Source: Tenrec ecaudatus (taxonomy: Eukaryota; Chordata; Mammalia; Afrosoricida; Tenrecidae). Taken from it: a stretch of DNA of 64,000 bases. The notes beneath the pieces were generated by a model, which worked only from the letters and a program-made list of their open reading frames with translations, had not been told where the DNA came from and searched no databases. A program made the translations under genes and the position numbers. The first letter of the stretch is position 1. Each line of letters begins with the position of its first letter. Below are positions 42,501-53,938 of this stretch, one piece after another. The stretch spans positions 18,968,584-19,032,583 of the forward strand of contig NC_134537.1 of NCBI RefSeq assembly GCF_050624435.1. Reading direction: 5' to 3'.

Positions 42501-44605
42501 TTTTCCCCATTCTTTCTCTTAATCTGCTTGAAGATACCTATCATTCTTTTAAATAATTATCAGGTAGTTTCAATACTTATATTTCTCCATAATTATTATT
42601 ATTTGGTCAATTGATTGAACCACTATTTTGTCTTTTTATGTGAACTGGAATTGTGCTATGACAGCTAAGACTTTGTGCCAATTTATTTGGGCCAGAATTC
42701 TTAGTAGAGTGGCACTTAGGACCTAGTCTTTCTCCAAGATATGTTCTTGCCCTTTGCTATTATTTCCATAAGGAGATCTTCTGGGAATAGCCAATCAGGT
42801 GCAAGATTTGTGTGGGATGCAAAATCTTTATTCACATCAAAATCATAACCCAATCAATAGAAGAGAAGTTTCCTCAGGATTGTGGCCAGTTTGTGATATA
42901 AATGACCACTATAGAACATTTAGTTGTCATATTGCTGAGTCTGTGTCTTGCATCTGGACCATCCCTTAACTCTGGATCCCTGCACTTGAATCAGTATTTC
43001 CTGACTAACATGAAAGTTGTATGTACTCTATCCTTTTAATTGCCTTAGATTTATTAGCCTCTGTAGTCACAATCCTATTGTCTTTATGCCAATATGTCAA
43101 CCTTGCATTAATGTTGCATAAATCAGAAGAAAACTCCATCCTAATATCTGACCCATGGATCCTGAGCTTATCCGGACTAGCCACTTGCCCATGTATACAA
43201 CTGCATCACCATTTTCTTAATGTAAACCTAACAACAGCAAAAATAAAGAAAATTATGGTTATTTGAGGTAGGGAAAACACAAACCAGAAAAAATAAATTA
43301 ATAAGTAAAAAGAAACAAAGGGAAGCAGAATAAAAAATCTTTTCTAAAGTACAATATAAAGCTAAAGAGGCAAGGAGAAGTAACAATAAAGTAAGGAAGA
43401 AGAAATGAAAGAAATAAGTGCAAAGAAATAGAAATAAAGAAAGCAAAAGAGAATAAAAGAAAAAAAGAAAGGAGTAAATAGGGAGGGCAGGGCACAGAAA
43501 GGAGAAAACTTGTTTGTGGGGAGGTAGATAAGTACCACGGACAGGTTGGCATCCAAGGAAGTCATGAAGGAGCTCTTGCTGGACTAGATATGAGGTATCT
43601 GGGGTTAGGACACCCAGTCCCTGGCAAGCAGTGTTTACTAGTTCAGAGTATACATGAATCCAGAGTACCAATGCTAGAAGGAGATCCTACCTATGCAGGG
43701 TTGTCTGGGAACAGAATAGAATGATCTTTCTCTTAATTTGGGGAAGTGGAGAATGCATATCTTCAGATGCAGAGATAGAGGAGACATGCGCCCAGCATCT
43801 GATTCCCACATGTGCGCCTCTAACCTGAAGCTGAACTCAGTTTGGGCAGGAGCATGAATGAGGATAGGGGTTGGCTGTGCTTCTGGTCCCTAAGATGAGG
43901 AAATAAGGAATGATTGCACCTTTCTAGTCATGGGTCACTGTTGTAGGTTCTGTGGTTGTGGGTCAGTGAAGTCAGTTATGCTGCTGTCTCATACAAATGT
44001 TCTCATTGCCAAAGTTCAAAATCAGGTCAGTTGACAATTCACCTGTTCCATTTATCTCCTTGTTCACTGCATTTGTTTAATTACTTCTAGTCAGTAGTCA
44101 GTTCATTATTATTTCATCTGAAGCGGTGAATAACAGCACAATAAATTCTACATATGTAACAGCAAAGTAATGTCTATAAAGGAAACATCAGTGCAAGAAT
44201 ATGGATTTAAATGAATTCTTCTTAACACAGCCCTTCCTAACCAGTAAAATGTTGCAGATCATGACTGATTTAGAAGAATGTTCTGAATGTAGGAGCAAAT
44301 GAAGAATTTTGTGTCTTTAAAGTGGAAGGGATTTTATTGATCACTACCTGAACATGCTTAGGAATGTTCACACAAGTGTTGTTATCTACTATTGGAAAGT
44401 GACTTAAACCAGTTTAAATTCATAATGTACTAATAACCATTGTGGCCAATATCAAGAGGCAAGGATCCTAAGTAAGAGAGGGTTTGATGCCTGCTTTTAT
44501 ATACTATTTCTATTAGTTATAAGCAAACCCCAAAGAAACTCTTTGACACATATAGACATTTAGCGTCAAGTATATACAAGTATAAACACATGTGAGAAAG
44601 ATGAT
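42501..44605. other. Non-coding; purine-rich tract 43265-43500
   Basis: 43265-43500 is dominated by A and G with GAAA and AAGAAA repeats. Its reverse complement gives a 147-codon Phe/Leu/Ser-rich frame that reflects composition only. 42760-42990 and 43640-44010 look like decayed repeats without a name. The latter could belong to the 5' side of the inverted L1. Confidence 0.5.
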
Positions 44606-44690
44606 GTGGCCACTCCCATAAAGGCTGAAAGTTCCAGAAAGCCATAGGGTTACCCTGTTCAGTAGACTTGGTATAAGTTGGAATCAAGAA
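44606..44690 (+). mobile_element. AfroSINE 3' fragment
   Basis: 'agaaagccatagggttaccc', 'tgttcagtagacttgg' and 'tataagttggaatcaagaaa' resemble the SINE body and tail but are short and diverged. Confidence 0.4.
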
Positions 44691-45956
44691 ATTCAATAAA
44701 TGAATTATCTTAACTGTAAGATACAGCTAACTATCAGTTCAAATTGGATAACCAAGAATGCCCTTATGTGTTGTTCTGAGGGAAGGCTTTGCATTAACAG
44801 AACTTAGAAGACTATTCTTTAGAAAATGAGTGATATAAATCTATTGTAAAAGCCACTAACCACTAATTTCTGCCATCTATTCTTAATATTACCTTTCTAA
44901 TATACAAGAATGTTCGTGTTGATTAGCCTGTGAAAACACTTATAATAGCTCCTGTTGGTATGCGCCTCCTTGTTCACAGCTTAACTTGTATCCTTTTAAA
45001 ATAACTTGTCTCCTTTTCAACAAGTGTATCTGCCAATGAGAGTAGTGAAGTGATGGATGATGCATAAAGGGAAAGCTGATAGCTGTCAGTTATTCTGGGA
45101 AAAGAGAGGTTTAGGGTAACTGCTCAGATTGGAAATGTAGCTGGTTGCCTGAGAGAACCTGCATTAATTTATTATTTTTTTAAATGTATTTTTTAACATG
45201 TAGTGGCTTAGAGGTTTCTTTTAATCTATGAATAATTTTTAGAAGTGATAGACAAATGTTGCCCTATCTATATAGGGAACACCCCATATAAAATACAGAG
45301 GGTATAAGTACCATATATATAATCTTTATATCTGATGTATAGGGGAATGTGCTTCATAATCAGAAAAACCCCTCCAGTTTAAATCCTATTCAGAAGGTAT
45401 AAAATATTTCTCAATTAAATAATTTTATTGATTTTAAATAATTACTTCTATAGTCCAACTTTTTCCCAGTCAATATTCAAAAAAATAAAATAATAAAGAG
45501 TTGGAACAATTTGTTGTGGTTTATTCTGAAGAGCTATACCGTGAAATCATTTTGCGAGGGTTGAAGGAGCCACGTGTATTTGTTTTGTTTTTGTTTTAGG
45601 TCTCCATAAAAGTCTACATCACTTTTCAGTATAACCCACATCTGCAGGGCTATGCTGAAATTAATAAAGAACACACACAGAATAATCAGATTGCTTTCAT
45701 TACACTAAATGTACAAAAAGTAGAATGTGGCTCAATATATTTTGAAATAATTTTCAGCATTAAAGGTTACAACCAAAAGATGCCTCTAGTTAACCTTCAA
45801 TTATACATGGCTGCCTGGCACTTCCTTATTAATCAAGATTGTTCTCTTCTTGCATTATTTTTATGGCATTCAATTGTATTGGGTTTCTTCAGTATATTTC
45901 TCAGAGGTGAAATAGCTCTAAGTTTATGGATGAAAATCAAATAAAAATGTGGAAGG
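44691..45956. other. AT-rich non-coding stretch
   Basis: No gene or named repeat. T-rich at 45170-45190, A-rich at 45480-45500, and a 'ttgttttgtttttgttttag' run at 45580-45600. Confidence 0.5.
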
Positions 45957-46250
45957 CTTACTGTGTGACCTTCATAAAGCCATCTCCCTGAGGTACTGCT
46001 CTTATTTTAAAAATGGCAATAATGAGCCTGTCTCGCTGTGCTGTGTGAGGATTGAATGCGATCATGCAGAGGAGCAAGGTAGTGGTGGAAAGATGGCAGA
46101 TTTAGAGTCAGGTTGATGTTGTGACTATCACATACTAGCTAGCTGTGTGACATTGGACATCGCTGAGCCTCGGTTTTCTCGACAGTATCTTACAAATGTA
46201 AAATTTGGTAGGGCCATTGTTAGGGTAAGTGAAGTAATAGATGGCATCGA
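45957..46250 (+). mobile_element. Two adjacent MIR relics
   Basis: 45957-46066 ('ctgtgtgaccttcataaagc', 'atttt.aaaatggcaataat', 'gtgaggattgaatgcgatca') and 46086-46250 ('agagtcaggttgatgttgtg', 'actagctagctgtgtgacat', 'cctcggttttctcgacag') are two sense MIR copies in tandem. They may be one duplicated copy or two insertions. Confidence 0.8.
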
Positions 46251-46255
46251 TGTAA

Positions 46256-46468
46256 AGGGGCCGTGGTGGCATGGGGGTGGCACCCTGGGCTGCTAACTGC
46301 TGGGACTATCGTTCAAAACCACCAGCTGCTCCTTGGGAGAAAGGTGGGGATTTCCATTTCTGTAAAGAGTTACAATCTCGGAAGCCCACAGGGGCCGTGA
46401 TTCCCTGTCCTGTAGGGTCATTCTGAGTCAGAATTGACTCAGTGGCAGTGAGTTTGATTTTTTTGTTG
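46256..46468 (+). mobile_element. AfroSINE, full length
   Basis: Head 'ggggccgtggtggcatgggg', 'gggctgctaactgctgggac', 'accagctgctccttgggaga', body 'gttacaatctcggaagccca', tail 'ctgagtcagaattgactcag' and 'tggcagtgagtttg', then a T run. Confidence 0.95.
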
Positions 46469-46806
46469 TAAAGAATGTGTACGTAAAAGTAAAAAGACAA
46501 TAGCTGCTTTTTTTTTCAGTTGATGGAGTACACTGAATATATCTTTGAAAAAGTAATATTAGTTTTAGACTTTGCATATATATGTATATATTAGCCCTCA
46601 CCTTAAAATTGCCTTTTTTTTAATGGCACAAATAATAACCTCTTTTTCAAGGCCCGCTAATGAAACTCAGACCAATATATCACTGAGAAAATGCATACGT
46701 AGCCTCACAGGGACCTGCTTGAACATATTTTGTTCGGAATAAACAAATGCACTCACTAACTGGAGCACTAGTAACAATACTTGTTGATGTACCTTCATAT
46801 ATCCGG

Positions 46807-46962
46807 TGGAGCTCCCGGGGGGCAGAGGTAAAATGCTGAGTGCTAACAGAGAGATGGGTGGTTCTAATCCACCAGTCAAGCACCAGAGAAAGGTGTGTCC
46901 ACCTGCTTCCGTACAGATGACAGAACCACCTGGCAAGTCAGCTCTCCTCTGTTCTATAACAA
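46807..46962 (+). mobile_element. AfroSINE-related SINE, 3' end cut
   Basis: Head 'ggagctcccggggggcagag', 'ttctaatccaccagtcaag' and 'cctgcttccgtacagatgac', ending at 'cctctgttctataac' before the usual tail. The inverted SINE that follows starts six bases later. Confidence 0.8.
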
Positions 46963-46967
46963 ACGCT

Positions 46968-47165
46968 CAGCCTCCCTGCCATCAAGCCAATTCCAATCCA
47001 TAGGGAACCCAGGACCAAGCAGAACGACCCCTTGTGGATTTCTGACACTGCAAATCTTTATGGGAGTAGAAAGCCTTGTCTTTCTCCTAAGGAGTGGCTG
47101 GTAGTTTCAAACTACCGACCTTGCAGTTAGCAGCCAATGTGTAACCTACTGTGCAACTAGAGCCT
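46968..47165 (-). mobile_element. AfroSINE
   Basis: 'ctgccatcaagccaattcca' is the reversed tail; then come 'ctgacactgcaaatctttat', 'cttctcctaaggagtggctg'-type body and 'ccttgcagttagcagccaat', with the reversed head at 'gtgcaactagagcc'. It forms a tail-to-tail pair with 46807-46962. Confidence 0.9.
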
Positions 47166-47218
47166 AAGCACTGGTACTGGGTTTGGGGTTACGCACGCCT
47201 ATACAGACATAGATAAGG

Positions 47219-47566
47219 CAGTGGTGGTTCAGTGGCAGATTACTTGATCCATGCAGGAGACCCAGATTGGATCTGGCCAATGTACTTCATGTGCAAACCA
47301 CCACCACCCATCTTTGGCAGCACACCTGTGGATGTTGCTAGGAGACTGAGCAGGTGCCAGCAGAGCTTGCAGACAAACTCAGTCTAGGAAACAAGGCTGC
47401 CCAACTGCTGCCCCAAATCAGCCAGTGACAACCCTATGGATCATAATAAAGCCCTGGCTGACGAGAGGAATGGTGCCAGCCTGGTCAGTGGTTTATTGCA
47501 CTGTTCATGGGATCGCTGAGCATCTGGGTCGCCATGACTTGGGGCTGACTTGTTGGCAGCTCAGTG
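47219..47566 (+). mobile_element. SINE with tRNA-Gly-like head
   Basis: 47219-47286 resembles a tRNA-Gly: 'gtggtggttcagtggcagat' (A box) and 'gacccagattggatctggcc' (degraded B box and acceptor). A long body follows. The end 'ctgggtcgccatgacttggg' then 'gctgacttgttggcagctca' is the same 3' end type as the AfroSINEs and RTE. It is a different SINE class from the others here, about 350 bp, and not a tRNA gene because the stems no longer pair. Confidence 0.75.
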
Positions 47567-49181
47567 TGTGGGTGAGATTGGAGCATAATATATCCTGTTT
47601 ATATTTGTTGACCATTTAAATTAGAGTAAACTGCTTGTCCAAAGAACCAGAATACAGAATCCGATTGGATCCTAAGTGACGTAACATATGCTCTCAGTTT
47701 GAAATGTGGTATAGAAATATTATTGTTGCCAGGGCTTTGCTTTGAAGATATTTAAGGAGGAGAATGTGCAAAGAAATATTAAAAATGCTGAACAGCTTTC
47801 TGTGAACTAATGAGGACTCCACACTCTATCGGGACTCTGAAGATTGCTTAATAATGAAGACTTTCCATAACACTGGATGAGGAGTCATGTATGAATCGGC
47901 ACTTCTCAGTACACTGAATTGTGAAAGACTCCAGAAGTAGATGAAGAATTGCTAACGGCAGTGATGCTGAGGTGTGAACGCCACCAGCAAGTCGGGATTC
48001 CGTTCCAGCTCAGGAAACATATCAGTAAAATCAAAATTAATTTCGCCCCTTTGGCATTTTCCACAACCATATGTGGTTTTAAATTATGATGATGACTTCT
48101 ATCACTTTATTGAAAATATACAGGATGTATTTATCTGGGATAAATATGATTTTACTTGGTGTGTTTTCTGAAAGAATAGCACACAATATGCATCAGAAAA
48201 TAAGGCAATTATAGAATGCCGTGGTAGCTTATGAATTGTATGTGATTCTGCCAGACTTCAGGAAACATGTATGATTAACAGATGTAAATGTTTATATTAG
48301 ATCATATGGGATAAGATTTATATTCATCTGCCTTTTAGACAAGCGTGGAACTGCAGTTCCTTCTCAGGAGAGTTATTTTTAAATTGCCTTAGGTGTTCTG
48401 TCTATGAATTCACTTCCAATCCTTTCTGAGTTGCCTGATCCCAACGCTGGCATTGGGGCCTAGTATTCCCAAGGAGCCTAAATTCGTGTTTTCTTTTAAT
48501 GTACAAGGAGATGATATGATGCACGGGTAAATACATAGAAGAAATATAGATGGATATAGAGAAAAACATACCATCTCTATAAGCAGAGAGGTAGACAAGC
48601 AGATGTTGTGTAAAATCGATACCTTCTAAATGTATACTTGGACCTCAAAAACTCTGAGTCAATGAGAACATAATTAGACTTTAATTACATAATGGGAATC
48701 CTGTTCACAGCATTGCAGGTGTAAGTTTATAGGAACATTTAATACTGTTTCCTTCTTGGTCTCCACAACTATGTGAAAAAAGTCAAACTGTGCAAATCCT
48801 GAAGATGAAGAACCGGGTACTGGCATTCGCAGCCTTGCTGAGTCATGGGGTATAGAAATAGCTGAGTCAGGAATCAACTCCTGTGGCACGGCTCCAGGTC
48901 CCAGCTTCCTCCCACTCCACTGTGCTGCATGAAGCAAGCGGAACATTCCCCTACTGTTTAGCTTGTCCTTAAAATCCCTCAAGTTCAGTACGAGACACTC
49001 TCAGCAAGAGAAATAAATTCTGATTGAGAAATTATTAGTAATTATTATAAGCTTCTAAGCAAGAAATGCCAAATGAAGTAATTGGATTGTTTTTCTCTTT
49101 TGCAAACATACATTTAGCAGAGACTCCTAAAATGGAATGACACTGAGATTCAGCTGTCAGAAGTTTTGACATTACAGGTTT
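47567..49181. other. Unique non-coding block
   Basis: I recognise no repeat from about 47640 to 49170. 47640-48170 has mixed composition and some AT-rich motif clusters ('ttgcttaataatgaagactt'). It is a candidate for conserved non-coding sequence. The 102-codon minus frame at 48674-48982 has no domain. Confidence 0.4.
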
Positions 49182-50440
49182 ATGGTCCGCATTGAGACTT
49201 ACGTGCTGCCTGGTATTACTGGCATCCAGTCCGTCCCACACCTGGTGACCCGATGGACAGCAGAGCGAAACACTGCCTGCGCCTGCGCCACCTTCCTGAT
49301 TGGTATGCTGGAGTCCATTGCTGCAGCCACTGTGCCGATGCATCTGGTGGAGGGTCTCAGTCAACAGCAATGGAGGTCCATATCCAACCTCCTCTGACTC
49401 CTCCACCCATGAGGCAGGGGTCACATACGTCTCCATGGACCACCCATCTTTTCAGAGCGTGACACCATTGGTTCCATGTCCCTCCACATCTAACTTGGGT
49501 TTGAGAATTCATTGCAACGGCCACCCATAGCTCACCTCAACAGTCACAGTTTATTCGAGGAGTGAATAGGCTACCACAGGTCAGGATCAGCAAGCAGTAA
49601 GGGCACAGTTACCGGTCTCCCTAGCCAGCAGCCAGGTCTCTCTGCAGTGCTCGGCCTGTAAGGTATGTGATAGCCAAGCTCTCTCTCCCTTCTTCAATCT
49701 CCCAGCCTCGTGGTCCCTTGGCCTTTTTCCTCCTGGAGCCAGAAAGCCACTTATCTGCCCTCTGTCCCACAGTTCCTTAGTGGCAGGCCTGGTCAGGAGA
49801 AGGCACCAGCAGTTCCACAGCTGCTCCTCTGGGTCTCCATACCACAGTCTCGGATGCATCTGATCTTGAGTACGTGGTATACACCTTTGCTGATTGTAAA
49901 CCATGCATTCCCTTGTTCGGTCTGAACGATTGTCTGCTGGTCTAGGTACAATTTCCACATGAGCGCAATGAAGTGTCTCGGAATCCCCATTCTTCTCAAC
50001 TGTCTCTATAGTTTGCACACAGTCATATGCCTTTGCGAAGTCAATGAACCACATGTAAACATTTTTGTGGTGTTCTCTGCTTTCAACCAAGATCATTAAT
50101 CCGACTTCTCTTTCAATGGCCTCTTGTGAGTCTCCCTTGAGTTTCAGGCCCCTCCCTGCTGATATATGGCTTGCTGCAACCATTGTTGGATGATCATCAG
50201 AAAAACTTTACTTGCATATGATAGTAATGACATTGTTATATAATTTCCATATTCTTGTGGGTCACCATTCTTTGGACCGGGCACCCATGTAGACCTCTTC
50301 CTGTCAGTCTTCCAGGCAGCTATCTTCCTGATTTGTTGGCATAGACAGGTGAATGCTTCCAGTGTTTCATCATATTGTTGAATAATTTTATTCAAAACCT
50401 ACAAAGATGAATAAAAGTCAGTAGATGCTTTCTTTAGAGA
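49182..50440 (-). mobile_element. RTE LINE with reverse transcriptase part, internally rearranged
   Basis: The minus strand holds RT fragments. 50144-50395 reads 'KIIQQYDETLEAFTCLCQQI', 'YGNYITMSLLSYASKVFLMI' and 'IQQWLQQAIYQQ'. The next ~180 bases give 'YMWFIDFAKAYDCV' (RT block with FxDFxKAFD) and then, in another frame, 'RRMGIPRHFIALMWKLYLDQ', 'TEQGNAWFTISKGV' to about 49840. 49182-49400 is the 3' end region ('ctgcagccactgtgccgatg' on plus). Between them, 49400-49840 does not match the RTE, so sequence was lost or replaced; the YADD box is missing. The 198-codon frame at 49587-50183 is partly this foreign stretch. Confidence 0.85.
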
Positions 50441-50814
50441 CCATGGGTCCCCAGTTCTAAAAATAATCAGAATTTGTGTAGCCAGAAATGTATGCAATTC
50501 ATGAAACTATCTTAGGGAAAGTTCCCAAAAATGAAGACAAAATTAATTTCTAAAATAGGAATATCTATCAGAAATAAAAAAGTAATAAAACATATTACGC
50601 ATTTTTATAAGCTAAAGCCTTCCCGAAATATAATTATATATTAATGCCCCACTATGACCATTTCACAGCAATATCCTGGATTAATTAGTTTATTAATACA
50701 TAGCTTGCTCTTTTTCTCCTGAAAGAAAGCACATTGAGAGGATTTGGCATAATTTATTTTTTACCACATCTTATATATGAGGATTTTTATTATTTCTATT
50801 ATTTTAATGCTAGA
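50441..50814. other. AT-rich spacer between divergent RTE copies
   Basis: No recognised content. It separates the 5' ends of the two RTE copies. Confidence 0.5.
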
Positions 50815-52046
50815 AAGATATTTACATTTGTTTTACTGCCTACGCAAAAGTATTCGACCATGTGGATCATAACAAACTATGGATAACTTTTCAAATAATG
50901 GGAATTCCAAAATACTTCAGAGAACCAGGGGACTCAAAAGAAACAAAACACAAACAAAAAACCAAACTCACTGTCACTGAGTCAATGCCAGCGCATAGCA
51001 ACCCTATAGAGCCTGGTCAAAGCCGCTGTGAATTTCCCAGACGTTAACTCTTTACAGGAGTAGAAAACTCATGTCTCTCCTGAGGAGTGGCTGGTAGTTT
51101 CAAACCGCTGACCTTGGGGATTGCAGCCCAATGTGTAAACATTACATCAGGAAGCCACCTCATAAAGGGATACAGCTTGGTTTAATATCAGAAAAATGTG
51201 TACGCTGAGCAAATAACCCGAGTGATGGGGCTATATGAAGAAGAACGCAGCATTAGGATTCGAGGCCAGCTCATGCACCCTCCGAGAGATGCAGAGGGCA
51301 CAACTTTCCTGGTCTCGAAGGAAGAGGCCTTGAAGCACTTACGGATGAAGACCAAACACTGCAGTCTTCAAGATGGACCAGAACCCAGGGCAAAGCAAAC
51401 AGAACGCCTCACAACTGGACCAATCGATGAGATCATGATAACCGCAGGGACAAATTGAAGTTGTCGGAGATTTCATTCTCTTTGTAGTCACGATCAAGGC
51501 TCAAGACACTGCAGTCCAGACGTCACAGGTTTGCCCTGGGCAAATCGGCTGCACAAGACCCATTTAAGGTGTTCAAGATGCAAAACTGTCACTTTGGAAA
51601 CTCATGTGCGCCTCGTCCTAGTCACGGTCTTTTCAATCATCTCATCTGCTTGCGAAACTGGACAGTGAATTAGGCAGACTGCAGATGAATTGATGCAGTT
51701 GGGTTATTGCAGGTACCGGGGACTTCTAGGAAAACAAGTCTGTCTTAAAAGAAGTACATTTAGAATACTCCTTAGATGCAAGCTTCATAAGATTTCATCT
51801 CACATACTCTGCACATGTTATCAGGAAGGATTCGTCCCTGGAGAAAGGTAGACTTGCTAAAGTCGAGGGTGATTCCAAAAGGGGATGGTTCTCAAGGAGA
51901 GGAATTCACACTAGTGGCTGCAATAACGGACTCAAACGTAACAGCAACTGTGAGGATGGATGGTTGTGGGACTGGGCGTGTTTTGTTTTGTTACACGTAG
52001 GTTCACTGAGTAGGATCCCATCTAATGGCATCTAACAATAATCTTT
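50815..52046 (+). mobile_element. RTE LINE, RT to 3' end, broken by a SINE
   Basis: Sense copy. 50826-50920 reads 'FTAYAKVFDHVDHNKLWITF' and 'QIMGIPKYF' (the FxDFxKAFDxVDH block, with D changed to A). After the SINE at 50945-51158, 51198-51455 reads 'MYAEQITRVMGLYEEERSIR', 'EALKHLRMKTKHCSLQDG' and 'TERLTTGPIDEIMI', with 'PPRDAEGTTFLVSKEEA' where the catalytic YADDTTLL-type box belongs. The 3' end 'catgttatcaggaaggattc', 'gtccctggagaaaggtag' and 'gcaactgtgaggatggat' finishes at 'ctaatggcatctaacaataa'. It has many stops and a degraded active site. Confidence 0.88.
50945..51158 (-). mobile_element. AfroSINE inside the RTE
   Basis: An A-rich stretch 'acaaacaaaaaaccaaactc' (reversed T/G tail), 'actgtcactgagtcaatgcc', 'caggagtagaaaactcatgt' and 'ctgaccttggggattgcagc' end with a diverged head at 'acatcaggaagcc'. 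RTE sequence flanks it on both sides. Confidence 0.9.
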
Positions 52047-52151
52047 TTGAATGCTCATGAATAACTTTGTAGGTATGTATTCATATCATCGGAAGTGTTT
52101 ATTGTGATTGTGGACATCAAAGTGAAGTCATTATTGGAAATCAAAGAAAAG

Positions 52152-52373
52152 TCCTTGGGTAGTACAGATTGATCATCCAAAATTAGGCTTGGCTCCTAAT
52201 TTAAAGGTTGACCATCAAACTCATCTACCAGCAACACCAAAGAAAGGCTGGCAATCTGCTTCCATCAAGATTACAGCTAAGAAAACCCTAAAGGACAATT
52301 CTACTCTGAAACGCATGGGATCCCACGATTCAACATCAGCTCATCGGAAAGGGAATGCCTTTCTTATTTTTTG
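52152..52373 (+). mobile_element. SINE, subfamily with 'aatctgcttcca' body
   Basis: Head 'ccttgggtagtacagattga' and 'ttaggcttggctcctaattt', B-box area 'aaggttgaccatcaaactca', body 'ggctggcaatctgcttccat' and 'aagattacagctaagaaaac', then 'tctactctgaaacgcatggg' and a diverged tail. The body wording differs from the 35346 type and matches 55795-55868. Confidence 0.8.
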
Positions 52374-52989
52374 AATCCTAAGGAAACATTCCTAGAAATG
52401 GCTTCACTAGTTCAGAGTGTAAATGCATATTTAATTACTTCATATACTGCTAAATTTCTCCCAGAAAGGTTGTATTAATCCCATCAGCAAATTCTGAGTG
52501 CCTATTTCCCCATGAGGTTGCAATGGAGCGCTGTTACTCGTCTACATTTCTTTTTCTAATCTGATAGGTGAGAGTTATTAACAGTTTTAATGTGGATCTC
52601 TCAACTTATGAGTGAAGTTGAACATCTTTTCATTTTTAAAAATGTTATTTTTATATCTTTCTTGCAAATTGAAAATATCTTTCCATGGAGAACGAAAATC
52701 TTCTAGTCTTCTCAGCTGTGATAAATAGACTTGAAGTTCTATATGCTAATTTCTACCTCGATAAAATACATTTCACAGTTATCATAAATAGTGCAATTGT
52801 ATAATTGAGCCGTGGATAATGATTTATACTTTTCTTAGTGAGAAACCCATCTTAAAGTAATATATCTTATATTCTATGATTCATAGTCAGTTCTACAGGA
52901 GGGAGGGAGGGGGAACTGAGCCAATTCCCTTCATAGGCAGTGGAATTCTTAATTAAGAGATTTTTCTAAGTTGTTGTGTTTGATCAGTG
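52374..52989. other. AT-rich non-coding stretch
   Basis: Nothing recognised. A short GGGA tandem run lies at 52898-52912. Confidence 0.5.
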
Positions 52990-53440
52990 CATCAAGCTAG
53001 TTCTGAGGACTCATAGTGACCCTATGTGCAACAGAAGGAAAAACTATTGGGTCCTGTGTCCCCTCCCAACGGTTGGGTTTAAGCCCCTTGTCACAGCCAC
53101 CACACCAACCTGTATCACCCAGGGTCTTCCTCTTTACTGCTGAGGAGCATTCTAGCTGTACTTCTTCCAAGACAGATTTCTGTTGTTCTTATGACCATTC
53201 CATATCATACTTTAAATATAAAGCCCTTAGCCCTTAATTCAAATTCATTAATTCTTCTCTGGTTTTTCTTATTCATTACTCCATTTTACATGCGTATGAG
53301 GCTATCAACACCACAGCTTTAGTCAGACACATCTTAGAGTGTCACATCAAAGTGACATGCTTGCTCATCAACACTTTAAAGGGTCTTGTGCAACAATGCA
53401 TTACATCAAATGATGTCTTGACTGCTGCTCCCTGAGTAGT
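52990..53440 (-). mobile_element. RTE LINE, 3' end
   Basis: On plus: 'tcatagtgaccctatgtgca', 'cagggtcttcctctttactg', 'ctgaggagcattctagctgt', 'acttcttccaagacagattt', 'cttattcattactccatttt', 'catgcgtatgaggctatcaa' and 'aacactttaaagggtcttgt'. The segment matching the 'GGACCAGTCCC' region is missing, a small internal deletion. Confidence 0.85.
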
Positions 53441-53738
53441 GAACATGCCAAATAATATAGTCTCAACAGTGACACTGGTCTCCGTTAAAGATTTACTTTA
53501 GGTGTTTGTTCATTCTAACATAATTTTGAAAGGCTTTTTTTATAAATTTATTTTATGTAATATTGTGCTAACAGAGCCATGAAACCAATGTGCCATAAAA
53601 CATTATTCCAGGGTTCTCGTTTTTCCTTAAAATGACCCATTGTTTTTAAAAATACTTGAATTTCTAATAAGTGTGTGTGTGGTTCCATGGATGCACTTGA
53701 TATTCTGTGTTGAATTTTGTTATGTATATGTATGTACA

Positions 53739-53938
53739 GAGGCGCTCCGGTGGTGTACTGTGTTATTAATTGGGCTGCTAGCTGCAAGATCAGAAGTTAG
53801 AGACCACCAGTCACTCCACAGGACAAAGATGAAGCTTTCTATGTCAGTAAAGAGTAGCAACCTCCAAAACCCACAAGGGGATTTCTACATTACAGAGTTG
53901 CTATGAGTTGGAATTGACTCGATGGCAGTGAGGCTTTG
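53739..53938 (+). mobile_element. AfroSINE, full length
   Basis: 'gaggcgctccggtggtgtac', 'ttgggctgctagctgcaaga', 'ccaccagtcactccacagga', body 'agagtagcaacctccaaaac' and tail 'tgctatgagttggaattgac' then 'tcgatggcagtgaggctt'. Confidence 0.95.

Noticed and set aside
43228-43671. 147-codon minus-strand frame, apparently a membrane protein
   Set aside because: It is the reverse of an A/G-rich GAAA-type tract, so the Phe/Leu/Ser content is compositional. There is no domain, and overlapping frames in other phases look the same.
47219-47286. tRNA-Gly gene
   Set aside because: The A-box text is good, but the anticodon stem and acceptor pairing are lost and a SINE body follows directly. It is the SINE head.
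49587-50183. 198-codon minus-strand frame as a host gene
   Set aside because: Its N-terminal part is RTE reverse transcriptase that shifts out of frame; the rest comes from a non-RTE stretch. It is a pseudogene relic, not a gene.
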